This document shows positions 49,667 through 59,627 of a DNA stretch of 64,000 bases, piece after piece. The notes under the pieces are model-generated. The model saw only the letters and a program-made list of their open reading frames with translations. It was not told the DNA's origin and made no database searches. Source of the DNA: Croceicoccus pelagius (lineage in GTDB: Bacteria; Pseudomonadota; Alphaproteobacteria; Sphingomonadales; Sphingomonadaceae). Within the stretch, counting starts at the first letter, position 1. Each line of letters starts with the position of its first letter. Location: NCBI RefSeq assembly GCF_001661915.1, contig NZ_LYWY01000018.1, positions 1-64,000 on the forward strand, in the 5' to 3' direction. The position numbers and the translations under genes were made by a program.

Positions 49667-50298
49667 AAACAACAGGGAACGTGATGAGGAATGCAGGTAA
49701 ACTGGCGCTGGTCGCGACCGCGCCCGCGATGCTTCTGGCGGGCTGCAAACCGCCGGCAGAGCCCGACCCCGAACCGACGGAGACCGCCCTGCCCGAAGCG
49801 ACCGAGAGCCCGATTTCGATTCTGCGCGAAACGCCCGAACCGATCGTCGAGGACCTGCTACCGACCGAACCGTTCGAGCAGACGATCCCCTTCGCGGATG
49901 GTGGGGCAGACATTTCCGAAGAGGCGGCGGAGAAGATCAAGTCGGTCATCGAATCCAAGCAGTTTAAGCTGGGCGGCGCGATTACGCTTTGGGGCCACAC
50001 CGACAGCTCGGGCAACGACGAGGCAAACCTGCGCGCATCGAAGCGCCGGGCCGAAGCGGTTGCCGCGTTGCTTGAGGAAGCCGGCGCAGATCCCGAACGG
50101 ATCACGATCATTGCGATGGGCGAAATGCTGGCCATCGCGCCCAATGCGAAACTTGACGGGACGCCGGACGAGGAAGGGCGCGCGAAGAACCGTCGCGTCG
50201 AAGTCTCCATCTCTCCTCCCGAACAGGACGACGAAGAGACAGCCAAAACGCCGGATGACGTCGCCAGCGATGCTCCTGCCGAGGCTCCCGCGACCTGA
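49663..50298 (+). CDS. OmpA-family lipoprotein
   Basis: 211 residues from ATG 49663, overlapping the antiporter stop; ATG 49684 with AGGGA nearby is an alternative. Lipobox MLLAGC, then a Pro/Glu-rich linker, then an OmpA-like peptidoglycan-binding domain with GHTDSSGNDEANLRASKRRA. A disordered acidic tail of about 30 residues follows. Expected role: anchoring the envelope to peptidoglycan. Confidence 0.86.
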   Translation: MKTTGNVMRNAGKLALVATAPAMLLAGCKPPAEPDPEPTETALPEATESPISILRETPEPIVEDLLPTEPFEQTIPFADGGADISEEAAEKIKSVIESKQFKLGGAITLWGHTDSSGNDEANLRASKRRAEAVAALLEEAGADPERITIIAMGEMLAIAPNAKLDGTPDEEGRAKNRRVEVSISPPEQDDEETAKTPDDVASDAPAEAPAT

Positions 50299-50329
50299 GA
50301 CTTCGGTGCCGAATAGTCTAAGCTCTGCG

Positions 50330-50395
50330 TTAACCATCTAACGGGCAATGCTACGGTGAGCCTCTTCGTAACTTTTGCAGGGAAAAGTTAACCAC
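50330..50395 (+). promoter_or_regulatory. Two CtrA half-site-like motifs before the EAL gene
   Basis: TTAACCAT at 50330-50337 and TTAACCAC at 50388-50395. These resemble CtrA half sites of alphaproteobacteria. Single half sites occur by chance, so support is modest. Confidence 0.35.
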
Positions 50396-50415
50396 TTCCC
50401 GATACACATACGCGC

Positions 50416-52710
50416 GTGAAGTTCGGGCTCCGCCTCTTTTCAGCGCGCCGCGCCTCCTCGCAGGAGCTTGTACGCCTGTACCAGCTCGCTGCGAGCGCGC
50501 TTGCCGCGTTCCTGCTCGGCCTCGCTGCCTTGCCCCACCTGATCGACCACGCGCCGCGCTGGTTCGGCTCGGCCCTGATGGTGCAGCCCATCAGCGGGAA
50601 AATCGTTCTGATCGATACCGGTAGCGGGCAGAACTTCTCCGACGAATCTGTTGCCGAGCGGCAGGCCCAGGCCGTACGCATCGCGTCAAAGGCCGGCGCA
50701 GAGGCGATCTTCATCGAAGGCCGCTTCGTCGAATCCGATCCCGGCATACCCGATCTTGCCAAGTCGATTGCAGGCGCGAACCAGCCGGTCACCATCGGCT
50801 GGCCCCTCGCCTATACTGCGGACGAAAACTACATCGGCGTACGTGTCGATCGCCGCGCTTCCTTCCCCGGTGTGCGTGAAACCGCTCAGGCCAATCGCCA
50901 GTTGATGACCGGATTCGTGCGCGAGGCGGAGTCGCCGATGCTCGTCGCAGACAAGCAATGGAAGTCGTTCAGCGCCGCCATTTCAGGCGTCGATTACGTG
51001 CCGGGCGTCTTCCCGATCGATTACCGCCACCGCGCCACCGACATCAAGGTCTACTCGGTCGACGACTTCGCCGGCCGCTCCGCCATGTCGAGCGAATTGC
51101 GCGGCAAGCGTGTCGTCATTGCATCGATCACATCGCTGGAACGCAACGCGCTCGTCCCGAAAGACTGGCGCGTCCCCGGCATTTTCGTTGACCTGATCGC
51201 GGCCGAGACCCTGATTGGCGGTGTGCCGTTCCGCGTACCGACCGAGATCGGCTACTTCTTCGCGATCATCATGCTCTACATCGCGGCGTTGATGCCGCGC
51301 CGGATGCGTCGGAACACCTATTTCGGGACAACCGGCCTGATGGTCGCGGTTCCGCTGCTCGTTGCTCCGTTCGGTCCGATCATCAATTCGGGTGCAGGGC
51401 TTTGCGTGCTGCTCGTTTATGGCGGTCTGCGTCTCCGTTCCAGCATGCGCGAACGGGCAGCGGGGGTCGAACGCCTGTCTGGCCTGCCCAATTTCCACTC
51501 ACTGGAAGATGATTTTACCGCGGCCAGGGGCCGCCTGATCATCGCCAAGGTCGAGAATTACGAGGAAATCCTCGCCAGCCTTGAAACCGCGCACCATGCC
51601 GACTTCGTACGCCAGATCGCGCAGCGCCTGGCCATCGGCGGGACGGCGCAGATCTACACTGACACTACGGGCCACTTCGCATGGTTCGACGAACTCGAAC
51701 ACGCCAAGAGCCACGTCGCCGGACTGCTCGCCTTGACGAGCGCGCCGATCGTCACCGGCGACCGAACCCTCGACTTCAACTGCGCGTTCGGTCTCCTTGA
51801 CTGCACGATCGAGAAACCGCGCCAGGCGATCAGCGCCACTATCGTCGCCGCCGGCCGCGCAGCATCGCGCCCGACGCATATCTCTTATGTGAGCGAACAG
51901 GAAGGCTTCGACGCCAACTGGCAGCTTTCGCTTCTGGCCTCACTCGGTGACGCGATCGAGCGCGAGCAGATATACCTCGCATTCCAGCCCCAGTGTCGTC
52001 TTTCCGATGAACGCATCGTCGGGGTCGAGGCGCTTGTCCGCTGGCGCCACCCCGAACGCGGCGTCATCAGCCCGTCGCAGTTCATCCCCCAGATCGAACG
52101 TGCCGGACGCCTCAAGCCGCTGACCGCGCATACTCTGCGCCTCGCGGCCCGTGCCGCTGATCGCATCCTTTCGACGGGCATTCGCGTCAGCGTTAACGTT
52201 TCCGCGACGCTGGTGGCCGATGACGACTTCGTGCCCTTCGTGCACGAGAACATCCTGGCCGGCGGCGGGCGCCCCTCTGCCATCACGATCGAGATCACCG
52301 AGACGGCGCGAACGCCCGATATCGAACGCGCTGCCCGCAATCTCGAGAAGCTCCGTTCAATCGGCTACCACATCGCGCTCGACGATTTCGGTACGGGCGA
52401 GGCAAACCTGTCGCTGCTGGTCGCCTTGCCTTGCGACGAACTCAAGATCGACCGCAGCTTTGTGGTGCTTTCTCAGCACAGCGACCGGGCCCGCATGGTC
52501 ATCGGCGCACTCGAGAAGACGACGAGCATGGCGAACATGCGAATGGTCGTCGAAGGCATCGAGACCGAGGAAGATCGCTCCACCATGATCGAGCTCGGAT
52601 GCGAGATTGGCCAGGGCTATCTTCTCGGCAAGCCGCAGTTGCTGACCCAGTTCATCCAGATGCTAGGAAACCAGGCCGTCGATGAGCCTCGAAAATTAAC
52701 CCTTTATTAA
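50416..52710 (+). CDS. CHASE2-EAL c-di-GMP phosphodiesterase
   Basis: 764 residues from GTG 50416. TM1 (about 22-40), periplasmic CHASE2 sensor (about 45-270, ending PGIFVDLIAAETLIGG), three TM helices (about 278-340), a degenerate GGDEF-like domain (350-490, no GGDEF motif) and an EAL domain (about 505-755). The EAL catalytic features look intact: EALVRW (538), SVNVS, EITE, DDFGTG, LKIDRSF, EGIE. It should hydrolyse c-di-GMP in response to a periplasmic signal. CtrA-like sites lie at both ends of the gene. Confidence 0.9.
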   Translation: MKFGLRLFSARRASSQELVRLYQLAASALAAFLLGLAALPHLIDHAPRWFGSALMVQPISGKIVLIDTGSGQNFSDESVAERQAQAVRIASKAGAEAIFIEGRFVESDPGIPDLAKSIAGANQPVTIGWPLAYTADENYIGVRVDRRASFPGVRETAQANRQLMTGFVREAESPMLVADKQWKSFSAAISGVDYVPGVFPIDYRHRATDIKVYSVDDFAGRSAMSSELRGKRVVIASITSLERNALVPKDWRVPGIFVDLIAAETLIGGVPFRVPTEIGYFFAIIMLYIAALMPRRMRRNTYFGTTGLMVAVPLLVAPFGPIINSGAGLCVLLVYGGLRLRSSMRERAAGVERLSGLPNFHSLEDDFTAARGRLIIAKVENYEEILASLETAHHADFVRQIAQRLAIGGTAQIYTDTTGHFAWFDELEHAKSHVAGLLALTSAPIVTGDRTLDFNCAFGLLDCTIEKPRQAISATIVAAGRAASRPTHISYVSEQEGFDANWQLSLLASLGDAIEREQIYLAFQPQCRLSDERIVGVEALVRWRHPERGVISPSQFIPQIERAGRLKPLTAHTLRLAARAADRILSTGIRVSVNVSATLVADDDFVPFVHENILAGGGRPSAITIEITETARTPDIERAARNLEKLRSIGYHIALDDFGTGEANLSLLVALPCDELKIDRSFVVLSQHSDRARMVIGALEKTTSMANMRMVVEGIETEEDRSTMIELGCEIGQGYLLGKPQLLTQFIQMLGNQAVDEPRKLTLY

Positions 52711-52711
52711 C
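52696..52711. promoter_or_regulatory. CtrA box TTAA-N7-TTAAC
   Basis: A perfect match to the alphaproteobacterial CtrA consensus: TTAA (52696-52699), 7 bases, TTAAC (52707-52711). It overlaps the 3' end of the EAL gene and lies 48 bp before the tiny ORF. A further TTAAC lies at 52726-52730. Confidence 0.6.
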
Positions 52712-52758
52712 CTTAAAAAATGTGGTTAACGTGTAAGCCTCAAGAACGGAGGCCTAAC

Positions 52759-52800
52759 ATGTTTGACTGGTGTCTGAATTGGTTCGAACACTGGATGTAA
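52759..52800 (+). CDS. Tiny 13-codon Trp-rich ORF (leader peptide or small protein)
   Basis: MFDWCLNWFEHWM, preceded by GGAGG 5-8 bases before the ATG. Trp falls at positions 4, 8 and 12, so the peptide could form an amphipathic helix with an aromatic face, or be a Trp-sensing leader. Its SD region GGAGGCCT (52749-52756) can pair with the first arm of the downstream terminator (AGGCCTC), giving an antiterminator-like alternative fold. The stop codon lies in the loop of a hairpin. No trp gene is nearby. Not matched to any family I know. Confidence 0.5.
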   Translation: MFDWCLNWFEHWM

Positions 52801-52820
52801 GCATCCTCGAACCGAGTTTT
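52781..52820 (+). promoter_or_regulatory. Hairpin spanning the tiny ORF stop codon
   Basis: GGTTCGA (52781-52787) pairs with TCGAACC (52807-52813); inside, GGATG-TAAG-CATCC pairs around the stop codon. It is followed by GAGTTTTTAG, so it resembles a weak terminator whose folding a translating ribosome would block. Confidence 0.55.
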
Positions 52821-52823
52821 TAG

Positions 52824-52853
52824 AAGGCCTCGCCTCGCGGTGAGGCCTTTTTC
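52824..52853 (+). terminator. Strong intrinsic terminator after the tiny ORF
   Basis: AAGGCCTCGCC-TCGC-GGTGAGGCCTT, an 11-bp stem, followed by TTTTC. Its 5' arm can alternatively pair with the SD region of the tiny ORF. Confidence 0.85.
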
Positions 52854-52931
52854 TTTGGCTTTTCCACCTACAATTTCACAAGGAATCCTGCGGTACTGCG
52901 GTACGATCGTAGTGATCTCACTAGCTGGCGG

Positions 52932-52947
52932 TCACATCCAAATGTGA
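52932..52947. promoter_or_regulatory. ribB operator copy 1 (palindrome)
   Basis: TCACAT-CCAA-ATGTGA, a perfect 6-bp inverted repeat, 42 bp before the ribB ATG. A second palindrome TAGTGA-TC-TCACTA lies at 52910-52923. Confidence 0.55.
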
Positions 52948-52960
52948 AGATATTTGCCAA

Positions 52961-52976
52961 TCACATTCTAATGTGC
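52961..52976. promoter_or_regulatory. ribB operator copy 2 (palindrome)
   Basis: TCACAT-TCTA-ATGTGC, the same motif 29 bp downstream of copy 1 and 12 bp before the ATG. Likely the target of the HTH at the RibB N-terminus (inference). Confidence 0.55.
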
Positions 52977-52988
52977 GAAGTGGCTTTC

Positions 52989-54278
52989 ATGCAGACCACG
53001 ATCACCCCGACTCAGGAGCGAATCAGGGCCCTTGTTAACCAGGGCATGATGTCGCGTTCCGCCATCGCAAGGGCCGCCGGCCTTCATCCCAACTCGCTGC
53101 GCGACTGCACTGAGGATAGCTGGAACCCTACCTCCGAAACGCTTGTAAAGCTCGACGCCTTCCTTCGCGACAACGACGATCGCCCCGTCCTCGCGACACC
53201 TGAGGAGATCATCGACGAAGCGCGCAACGGGCGCATGTTCATCCTCGTCGATGACGAAGACCGCGAAAACGAAGGCGATCTCGTCATTCCCGCCCAGATG
53301 GCTACCCCCTCGGCGATCAACTTCATGGCGACGCATGGTCGCGGCCTGATTTGCCTCGCTCTTGGCAAGGCAAGGGTCGAGGATCTTGGCCTCGAACTCA
53401 TGAGCCGCAACAATCGTACGCGGCACGAAACGGCGTTTACGACTTCGATCGAGGCCCGCGAAGGCGTCACCACAGGCATCAGCGCGGGCGACCGTGCCCG
53501 CACGATCAGCGTGGCGATCGATTCCTCCAAGGGCGCGGACGATATCGTAACCCCCGGCCATGTCTTCCCGCTTGTCGCACGTAATGGCGGCGTGTTGGTT
53601 CGCGCCGGTCATACCGAGGCCGCCGTGGACATTTCGCGTCTTGCCGGTCTCAACCCTTCGGGCGTGATCTGCGAGATCATGAACGATGACGGCACGATGG
53701 CCCGCATGGACGATCTCATCACGTTCGCGCGTCGGCACGACCTCAAAATCGGCACGATCCGCGATCTCATCGCCTATCGCCGCAAGCACGACCATATCGT
53801 CGAACTGCGCTCCGAGACCCGTTTCGAGAGCCAGTATGGCGGCACCTGGACGGCGCGCGCCTACTACAACACGGCAACGGGTGATGAGACGTTGGCGCTC
53901 TCGCTCGGCCATATCGGCCCCGAAAAGCCGACGCTGGTGCGCATGCACACGCTCGACATCTTCAGAGACACGCTGGGCGAGCAAGGTCCGCGCTCGGGCC
54001 TCATGCAGCGCGCGATGAAGCAGATCGCGGACGAAGGCGCCGGTGTCGTCGTGATCATCAACCGTCACCGCAAGCGGCTTTGGTCCACGGTCCTCGATCT
54101 GCATTCGGGAGCCAATTCCGCACCCGACATGGACGAACTGCGCGACTATGGCGTAGGGGCGCAGGTCCTTACCGAACTGGGCGTGCAGGAGATGATCCTG
54201 CTCACCAACACGCATCATTCGCTCGTCGCGCTGGAAGGCTATGGCCTTTCGATCGCCGGCGAACGGCCGATCGACTGA
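52989..54278 (+). CDS. ribB: HTH-RibB fusion with degenerate RibA-like domain
   Basis: 429 residues from ATG 52989; starts at GTG 52944 or ATG 52971 would lie in the operators. Residues 8-62 are helix-turn-helix-like ([19 protein letters not shown]). Residues 70-268 are 3,4-dihydroxy-2-butanone 4-phosphate synthase, with [15 protein letters not shown] (88-102), [10 protein letters not shown] and PGHVFPL plus [15 protein letters not shown]. Residues 270-429 resemble GTP cyclohydrolase II but lack the zinc cysteines and the QEGRGIGL motif (NRHRKRLWS here), so that half is probably inactive. ribH follows 16 bp later. No FMN riboswitch core is seen upstream. Confidence 0.92.
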   Translation: MQTTITPTQERIRALVNQGMMSRSAIARAAGLHPNSLRDCTEDSWNPTSETLVKLDAFLRDNDDRPVLATPEEIIDEARNGRMFILVDDEDRENEGDLVIPAQMATPSAINFMATHGRGLICLALGKARVEDLGLELMSRNNRTRHETAFTTSIEAREGVTTGISAGDRARTISVAIDSSKGADDIVTPGHVFPLVARNGGVLVRAGHTEAAVDISRLAGLNPSGVICEIMNDDGTMARMDDLITFARRHDLKIGTIRDLIAYRRKHDHIVELRSETRFESQYGGTWTARAYYNTATGDETLALSLGHIGPEKPTLVRMHTLDIFRDTLGEQGPRSGLMQRAMKQIADEGAGVVVIINRHRKRLWSTVLDLHSGANSAPDMDELRDYGVGAQVLTELGVQEMILLTNTHHSLVALEGYGLSIAGERPID

Positions 54279-54294
54279 TCCAACGGAGACCGAC

Positions 54295-54717
54295 ATGGCC
54301 CGCTTTCTCGTCGTGGAAGCCCGCTTCTACGATCATCTCAACGACATGCTCGTCGCCGGTGCCCGCGCGGCGCTGGAGGCCGAAGGGCACTCCGTCGATG
54401 TCCTGACCGTTCCGGGAGCTCTCGAACTTCCGGGCGCTATCGCGCTGGCTTCGGAAAGCGGTCAGTACGACGGCTATGTCGCCATCGGCGTTGTCATCCG
54501 GGGTGAGACCTATCACTTCGAAATCGTCGCGGGCGAAAGCGCGCGCGGCGTCATGGCGCTGACGATGGACGGCGTTGCCATCGGCAATGGCATCCTGACG
54601 GTGGAGAACGAGGCACAGGCGCTCGTCCGTGCCGATCCGGCGCAGAAGGATAAAGGCGGTGAAGCGGCGAAGGCCGCCCTCGCCCTGCTCGACCTGCAGT
54701 CGCGTTTTGCGGTCTAA
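54295..54717 (+). CDS. ribH: 6,7-dimethyl-8-ribityllumazine synthase
   Basis: Condenses the RibB product with the pyrimidine to lumazine. 140 residues from ATG 54295 with GGAG upstream. [10 protein letters not shown] and [21 protein letters not shown] (catalytic His in TYHFE) are canonical; broken here, the second motif sits at about 67-87. Co-transcribed with ribB. Its stop overlaps the convergent M13 gene by 4 bases. Confidence 0.95.
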   Translation: MARFLVVEARFYDHLNDMLVAGARAALEAEGHSVDVLTVPGALELPGAIALASESGQYDGYVAIGVVIRGETYHFEIVAGESARGVMALTMDGVAIGNGILTVENEAQALVRADPAQKDKGGEAAKAALALLDLQSRFAV

Positions 54718-56609
54718 AAGGCAGTAAGCCGATCATCGGCTGACTGGTACATCCGTGCCCCAGGCTGAACGTCGAAGGCACGGTACCAGGCATCGATATT
54801 CTCGACCAGATTGGCCCGGGCCTGCAGGGCATCCTGCGCCCGGCGCCGATCGAGGCTGCTGCCTTCGGGATACTTGGTGCCCCACATCTGCGCCCAGGCG
54901 ATGAAGAACCGCTGGTCGCCGGTGAACCCCTCGATAACTGCAGGCTCCTTGCCGCCGAGCGACCGGCGATAGGCCCTGAACGCGGCCTGTAGGCCGGCAA
55001 GGTCGGCGCTGACTTCTGCATCATCGTTCGGCAGGTCGAGCACACGCGCCATTTCCCTCCCGATGATCGAACCGATGCCGCCGAAATTGGCCGCAGCATC
55101 CGACGAGGCATTATAGATCGGAGGTTGGATGAAAGCCGAACTGATCTGGATCGAAGACTGGTTCGGCAGGGTCAGCACGCTGGCCTCGTGCGGCGCAAGC
55201 CACCATTCGCCGGCATTCGCAGCGGTTCCGGCGCGCGAGGCCTGTTGGAGATAAAGCGCACGGTCCGCTTCCTGCGCGATGGCATAGGCGCCGTCCAGTT
55301 CAAGGGCGCGGCGTTTGACGGGCGTGATCGTTTCGGGATGGCCGACCGAGACGCTTACGCCCTTTAACCGCTCGAGCAGCACCGCGATCGTAGCATCGTC
55401 GATGTCGTCGCTCTCACGGATTGCCTGCCCCATCGCGCCGCGCACGGCCTCTGCGATCTGCTGCACGTCCTTGATCTGCGCTTCGTCGACATAGCGCTCG
55501 ACGTAAAGCCGACCGAGAACGTCGGGGTAGAGCTCCGATGCACGCGCCACCGCTTCGCTCTCACGCGAAGGACGACTGCGGATGCCGCGAAGGTCGCGGT
55601 CGTAGAACTGGAAATGCGCGTCTGACACTGCCTTTGGCAAGAGCCCCGCCTGACGGTTAAGACGGTGGAACAGCAGCCAGTCACGCCACACTTCGACCGG
55701 TTCGGACGCAACGAGAGCCGAGGCCGTCTGCACGGCCCCTGCCGGCTGCACGGCGATCTGGTCGGCCTTGTTCAACCCGGCGCCTGCAAGGAATGCGTCC
55801 CAGTCCATGCCCGGAGCCTGCTTTGCCAAGGCTTCGCGGCTCCACGTCAAAGTGCTGCCGGCACCGCCCTGCCCCGCGGCCAGCTTGCGCTCCAGCTCGA
55901 CCACCTTCCGCGCCCGCGAAGCCGCGCCGCCTAGCCCGGCCCAGCCCAAGACGCGGGCAACATAAACGCGATAAGACGCGCGCGTGGGCGCATATTCGTA
56001 GTCATCGGCCTGCGGCAGGCCCAGACCGCCCGCAAACAAGTACGGGATCTGCGTCTGCCCGTCCGGCCCTGCCATCACGGCGACCGAGAACAGCCCGTCG
56101 CTACGCTCGTCATCGGCGAGAAGCGGGTTCGCATCGCTTCGCACGTTTTCGCCGATGGCCCGCGCGAGATCTTCGGGCGTTTCGATGTCGGCAAAGCGGG
56201 CGACATCATCGGCCACGATGTCGCGGCCCGCCCGTTCGATTCCTGCGCGGTTCATGAAGGCGCGGTAGAACTCGCGAAGCTGCGCCTCTCCGCTGCCATT
56301 GGGCTGCGGGCTGCTGGCCAGTTCCTGCAGGATGGCGAGGAGCCGCGTTTCCAGCAGGCTCGCCGCCGCATCGCGCCTGCTGGCATAGGGCTGGTCCTCG
56401 GGCACTTCGGCGTATTGCAGCCATCCGCCGTTGGCATAGAGGTAGAAGTCATCGCCAGGCGAGATCGCCTTGTCCATCGCCTCGACATCGATGCCGACGC
56501 CGGTGCCCTGCGTCGCGACATAACCGCTGTCATCGGAGGACGAGCACGCAGCCAGCACCCCGAAAGAGACCGCCATCAGAGCGGAAGCGGCTAGGATTGC
56601 ATGGCGCAA
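54714..56609 (-). CDS. M13 (neprilysin-like) peptidase homologue, probably inactive
   Basis: 631-residue lipoprotein (lipobox GVLAAC). The M13 N-terminal domain is clear ([15 protein letters not shown]) and so is the C-terminal [16 protein letters not shown]. At the active site, the zinc motif HExxH is replaced by R518-E-M-A-R522 ([11 protein letters not shown]), both histidines lost, and the stretch to the third-ligand motif is shortened, although EVSAD (532-536) still resembles ENIAD. The YRVNG-type substrate motif is degenerate. It is therefore likely a pseudoenzyme or binding protein. Start ATG 56609. Confidence 0.88.
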   Translation of the reverse strand: MRHAILAASALMAVSFGVLAACSSSDDSGYVATQGTGVGIDVEAMDKAISPGDDFYLYANGGWLQYAEVPEDQPYASRRDAAASLLETRLLAILQELASSPQPNGSGEAQLREFYRAFMNRAGIERAGRDIVADDVARFADIETPEDLARAIGENVRSDANPLLADDERSDGLFSVAVMAGPDGQTQIPYLFAGGLGLPQADDYEYAPTRASYRVYVARVLGWAGLGGAASRARKVVELERKLAAGQGGAGSTLTWSREALAKQAPGMDWDAFLAGAGLNKADQIAVQPAGAVQTASALVASEPVEVWRDWLLFHRLNRQAGLLPKAVSDAHFQFYDRDLRGIRSRPSRESEAVARASELYPDVLGRLYVERYVDEAQIKDVQQIAEAVRGAMGQAIRESDDIDDATIAVLLERLKGVSVSVGHPETITPVKRRALELDGAYAIAQEADRALYLQQASRAGTAANAGEWWLAPHEASVLTLPNQSSIQISSAFIQPPIYNASSDAAANFGGIGSIIGREMARVLDLPNDDAEVSADLAGLQAAFRAYRRSLGGKEPAVIEGFTGDQRFFIAWAQMWGTKYPEGSSLDRRRAQDALQARANLVENIDAWYRAFDVQPGARMYQSADDRLTAF

Positions 56610-56733
56610 GGCGGGACCCGACTTTCATTATGGCAAAAACGTGGCGAAGGTCCTTTTACGGAACCTTGCCACGCTTCGCAAATATCTGAATGCGCCCGTT
56701 AAAGACGCGCTTCAGTCCGAACGCACTCCGGCA

Positions 56734-58125
<1,392 letters not shown>

Positions 58126-58208
58126 TCAGCTAAACGGGGGAGCCGGACGGCTGCCCGCCACATATCATGAAGGGGCCGCCCGATACTCGGGTGGATTAAG
58201 GAAGAAAG

Positions 58209-58769
58209 ATGGAAACGATGGCCGAACCGATCGAACCCACCACTCCGGAAACGCCGGTGAATTCGAACCGCGCCGAAGCCAAGAGCCGCTTTTCGAAGGC
58301 GCTTGACGAGGCAAAGGCCGGTGCCGCTGCGCTGAAGGCCGAAGCCGTTGAAAAGGCTGGCGCCCTGAAGGCGGACGCCAGGGTCAAGGCCGATGGTTAC
58401 AAGGGCCGCGCCGGTGAAAAGGGCGAACAGCTAAAGGGCGACGCCGCCGCTTATGGCGAGCAGGCGAAGGCCAAGGCGACCGAGCTCGCGCTCGAAACCA
58501 AGGCGAAGACGAGCGAGGCGATGGTCTCGCTGGGCCGTTTTGCGACCGACAATGCCGGTACGATCGATGAAAAGCTTGGCGTGAAGTATGGCGATTATGC
58601 CCGCTCGGCTGCGCGAAGCCTCGAAACCGGTGCTGCCAAGCTCGATGCCAAGAGCCTCGACGAACTGGGCGAGGACGCCCGCGAAGTCGTCCGCAAGAGC
58701 CCGGGCACCGCGATTGCCGTCGCGGTCGGTGCAGGCTTCCTGCTCGCACGCCTGTTCCGTTCCAAGTAA
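58209..58769 (+). CDS. DUF883/ElaB-like membrane-anchored stress protein
   Basis: 186 residues. A long Ala/Lys/Glu-rich helical region (about 20-160) with repeated KAxAxEKAG-like units, and one C-terminal TM (AIAVAVGAGFLLARLF). This matches ElaB/YqjD-type C-tail-anchored proteins, some of which bind ribosomes in stationary phase. First gene behind the EcfG-type promoter. ATG 58209 follows AAGGAAG. Confidence 0.72.
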   Translation: METMAEPIEPTTPETPVNSNRAEAKSRFSKALDEAKAGAAALKAEAVEKAGALKADARVKADGYKGRAGEKGEQLKGDAAAYGEQAKAKATELALETKAKTSEAMVSLGRFATDNAGTIDEKLGVKYGDYARSAARSLETGAAKLDAKSLDELGEDAREVVRKSPGTAIAVAVGAGFLLARLFRSK

Positions 58770-58795
58770 GTTCCCGACAGGAACGGACGGGGGTA

Positions 58796-59188
58796 ATGCT
58801 GGATAGCACACGCTACGAGTCCGACGCCTCGGACAGTGCGGATCTGGCGACCGAAAGGTCGCTGGCCGAAGATATCAAGGCGCTCGTCAGCGACGGGCGC
58901 CTTCTCGCCGAGGCAGAGATCGATTTTCACAAAAAGCGCGCCATCTATGGCGCGAACGAGGGAAAGAATGTCGCCATTTCGTTCGCCGTTGCGGGCGTGC
59001 TGGCGTTTTTTGCAGTCATGGGGCTGGTCTTCGGCCTGATCCTCGCGCTGGGACAGATCATCACTTACTGGGGTTCGACCGCTGTCGTCGTCGGAGCACT
59101 GCTTCTGGTGGCGATGATCTTCGTGTCGAAGGGCAAGTCGCGTCTCAACCGCATGAAAATCGTGCTGAGCACCGAGGAAGAGGTATGA
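58796..59188 (+). CDS. Phage-holin-superfamily (DUF1469/holin-X) membrane protein
   Basis: 130 residues with two TM segments (about 58-82 and 93-110) after an N-terminal helix. This is the chromosomal Act_holin-X (YqjE-like) family, not a phage lysis protein. Overlaps the next gene by 4 bases, part of the stress cluster. Confidence 0.75.
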   Translation: MLDSTRYESDASDSADLATERSLAEDIKALVSDGRLLAEAEIDFHKKRAIYGANEGKNVAISFAVAGVLAFFAVMGLVFGLILALGQIITYWGSTAVVVGALLLVAMIFVSKGKSRLNRMKIVLSTEEEV

Positions 59189-59520
59189 CCGAGGCCGAAG
59201 TCATCGAGGCCAAGCGCCTTCGCAACACCGCGCGCGATGTCTTCGACACGCAGAAGGACCTCGTGCGCGCCGACCTAGACGCTGCTTCGTTGGGCAAGCG
59301 CGTCGCCACGCGTATCAGCGAGGACGGACGCTACCTAGCCGAAGAAGCCGCCAATGCCGCCAATCGCAACAAGGCGCTGACTGGCCTTGGCGCGCTTGCC
59401 GTCACCGCGCTGGTCTTCCGCAAGCCTCTGATGGCGTTCGCGGGCAGCATTTTCGGCGCTGAAAAGGTCGAAGATGCTGAAGAAACCGCAGCAGATACGG
59501 AAAAAGACCGCGTAGAGTAA
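59185..59520 (+). CDS. YqjK-like small membrane protein
   Basis: 111 residues: helical N-terminal half, one hydrophobic stretch (ALTGLGALAVTALVFRKPLMAFAG), acidic tail. Position after DUF883 and holin-X genes matches E. coli yqjD-yqjE-yqjK, although similarity to YqjK itself is weak. Function unknown. Confidence 0.65.
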   Translation: MTEAEVIEAKRLRNTARDVFDTQKDLVRADLDAASLGKRVATRISEDGRYLAEEAANAANRNKALTGLGALAVTALVFRKPLMAFAGSIFGAEKVEDAEETAADTEKDRVE

Positions 59521-59521
59521 C

Positions 59522-59556
59522 CGAAGGCCCTTCCCGGCGGAACCAGAGGGCTTTCG
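59522..59556 (+). terminator. Hairpin after the YqjK-like gene
   Basis: CGAAGGCCCTT (59522-59532) pairs with GAGGGCTTTCG (59546-59556), 11 pairs with wobbles. No T-run directly follows, so it is probably a partial terminator or RNA-processing site. Confidence 0.4.
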
Positions 59557-59627
59557 CTGCATTGGTTTTGCAAAGCCCCGTTTTTCGCGGGCGCAAACAA
59601 TAACATTCCGACAGGAAGGACCATTTC

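Noticed and set aside
52759-52800. Classical trp attenuator leader
   Set aside because: Trp-rich peptide and terminator fit in part, but the Trp codons are not consecutive and no tryptophan gene lies downstream in the window.
52860-52988. FMN riboswitch before ribB
   Set aside because: The conserved RFN core elements are not present; palindromic DNA sites are seen instead.
58796-59188. Prophage holin
   Set aside because: Belongs to the chromosomal holin-X/YqjE-like group in a stress cluster; no other phage gene is nearby.
59539-59560. Second EcfG promoter before the gene at 59628
   Set aside because: GGAAC is present, but GTT follows after 21 bases; the base run at the proper distance is CATT.
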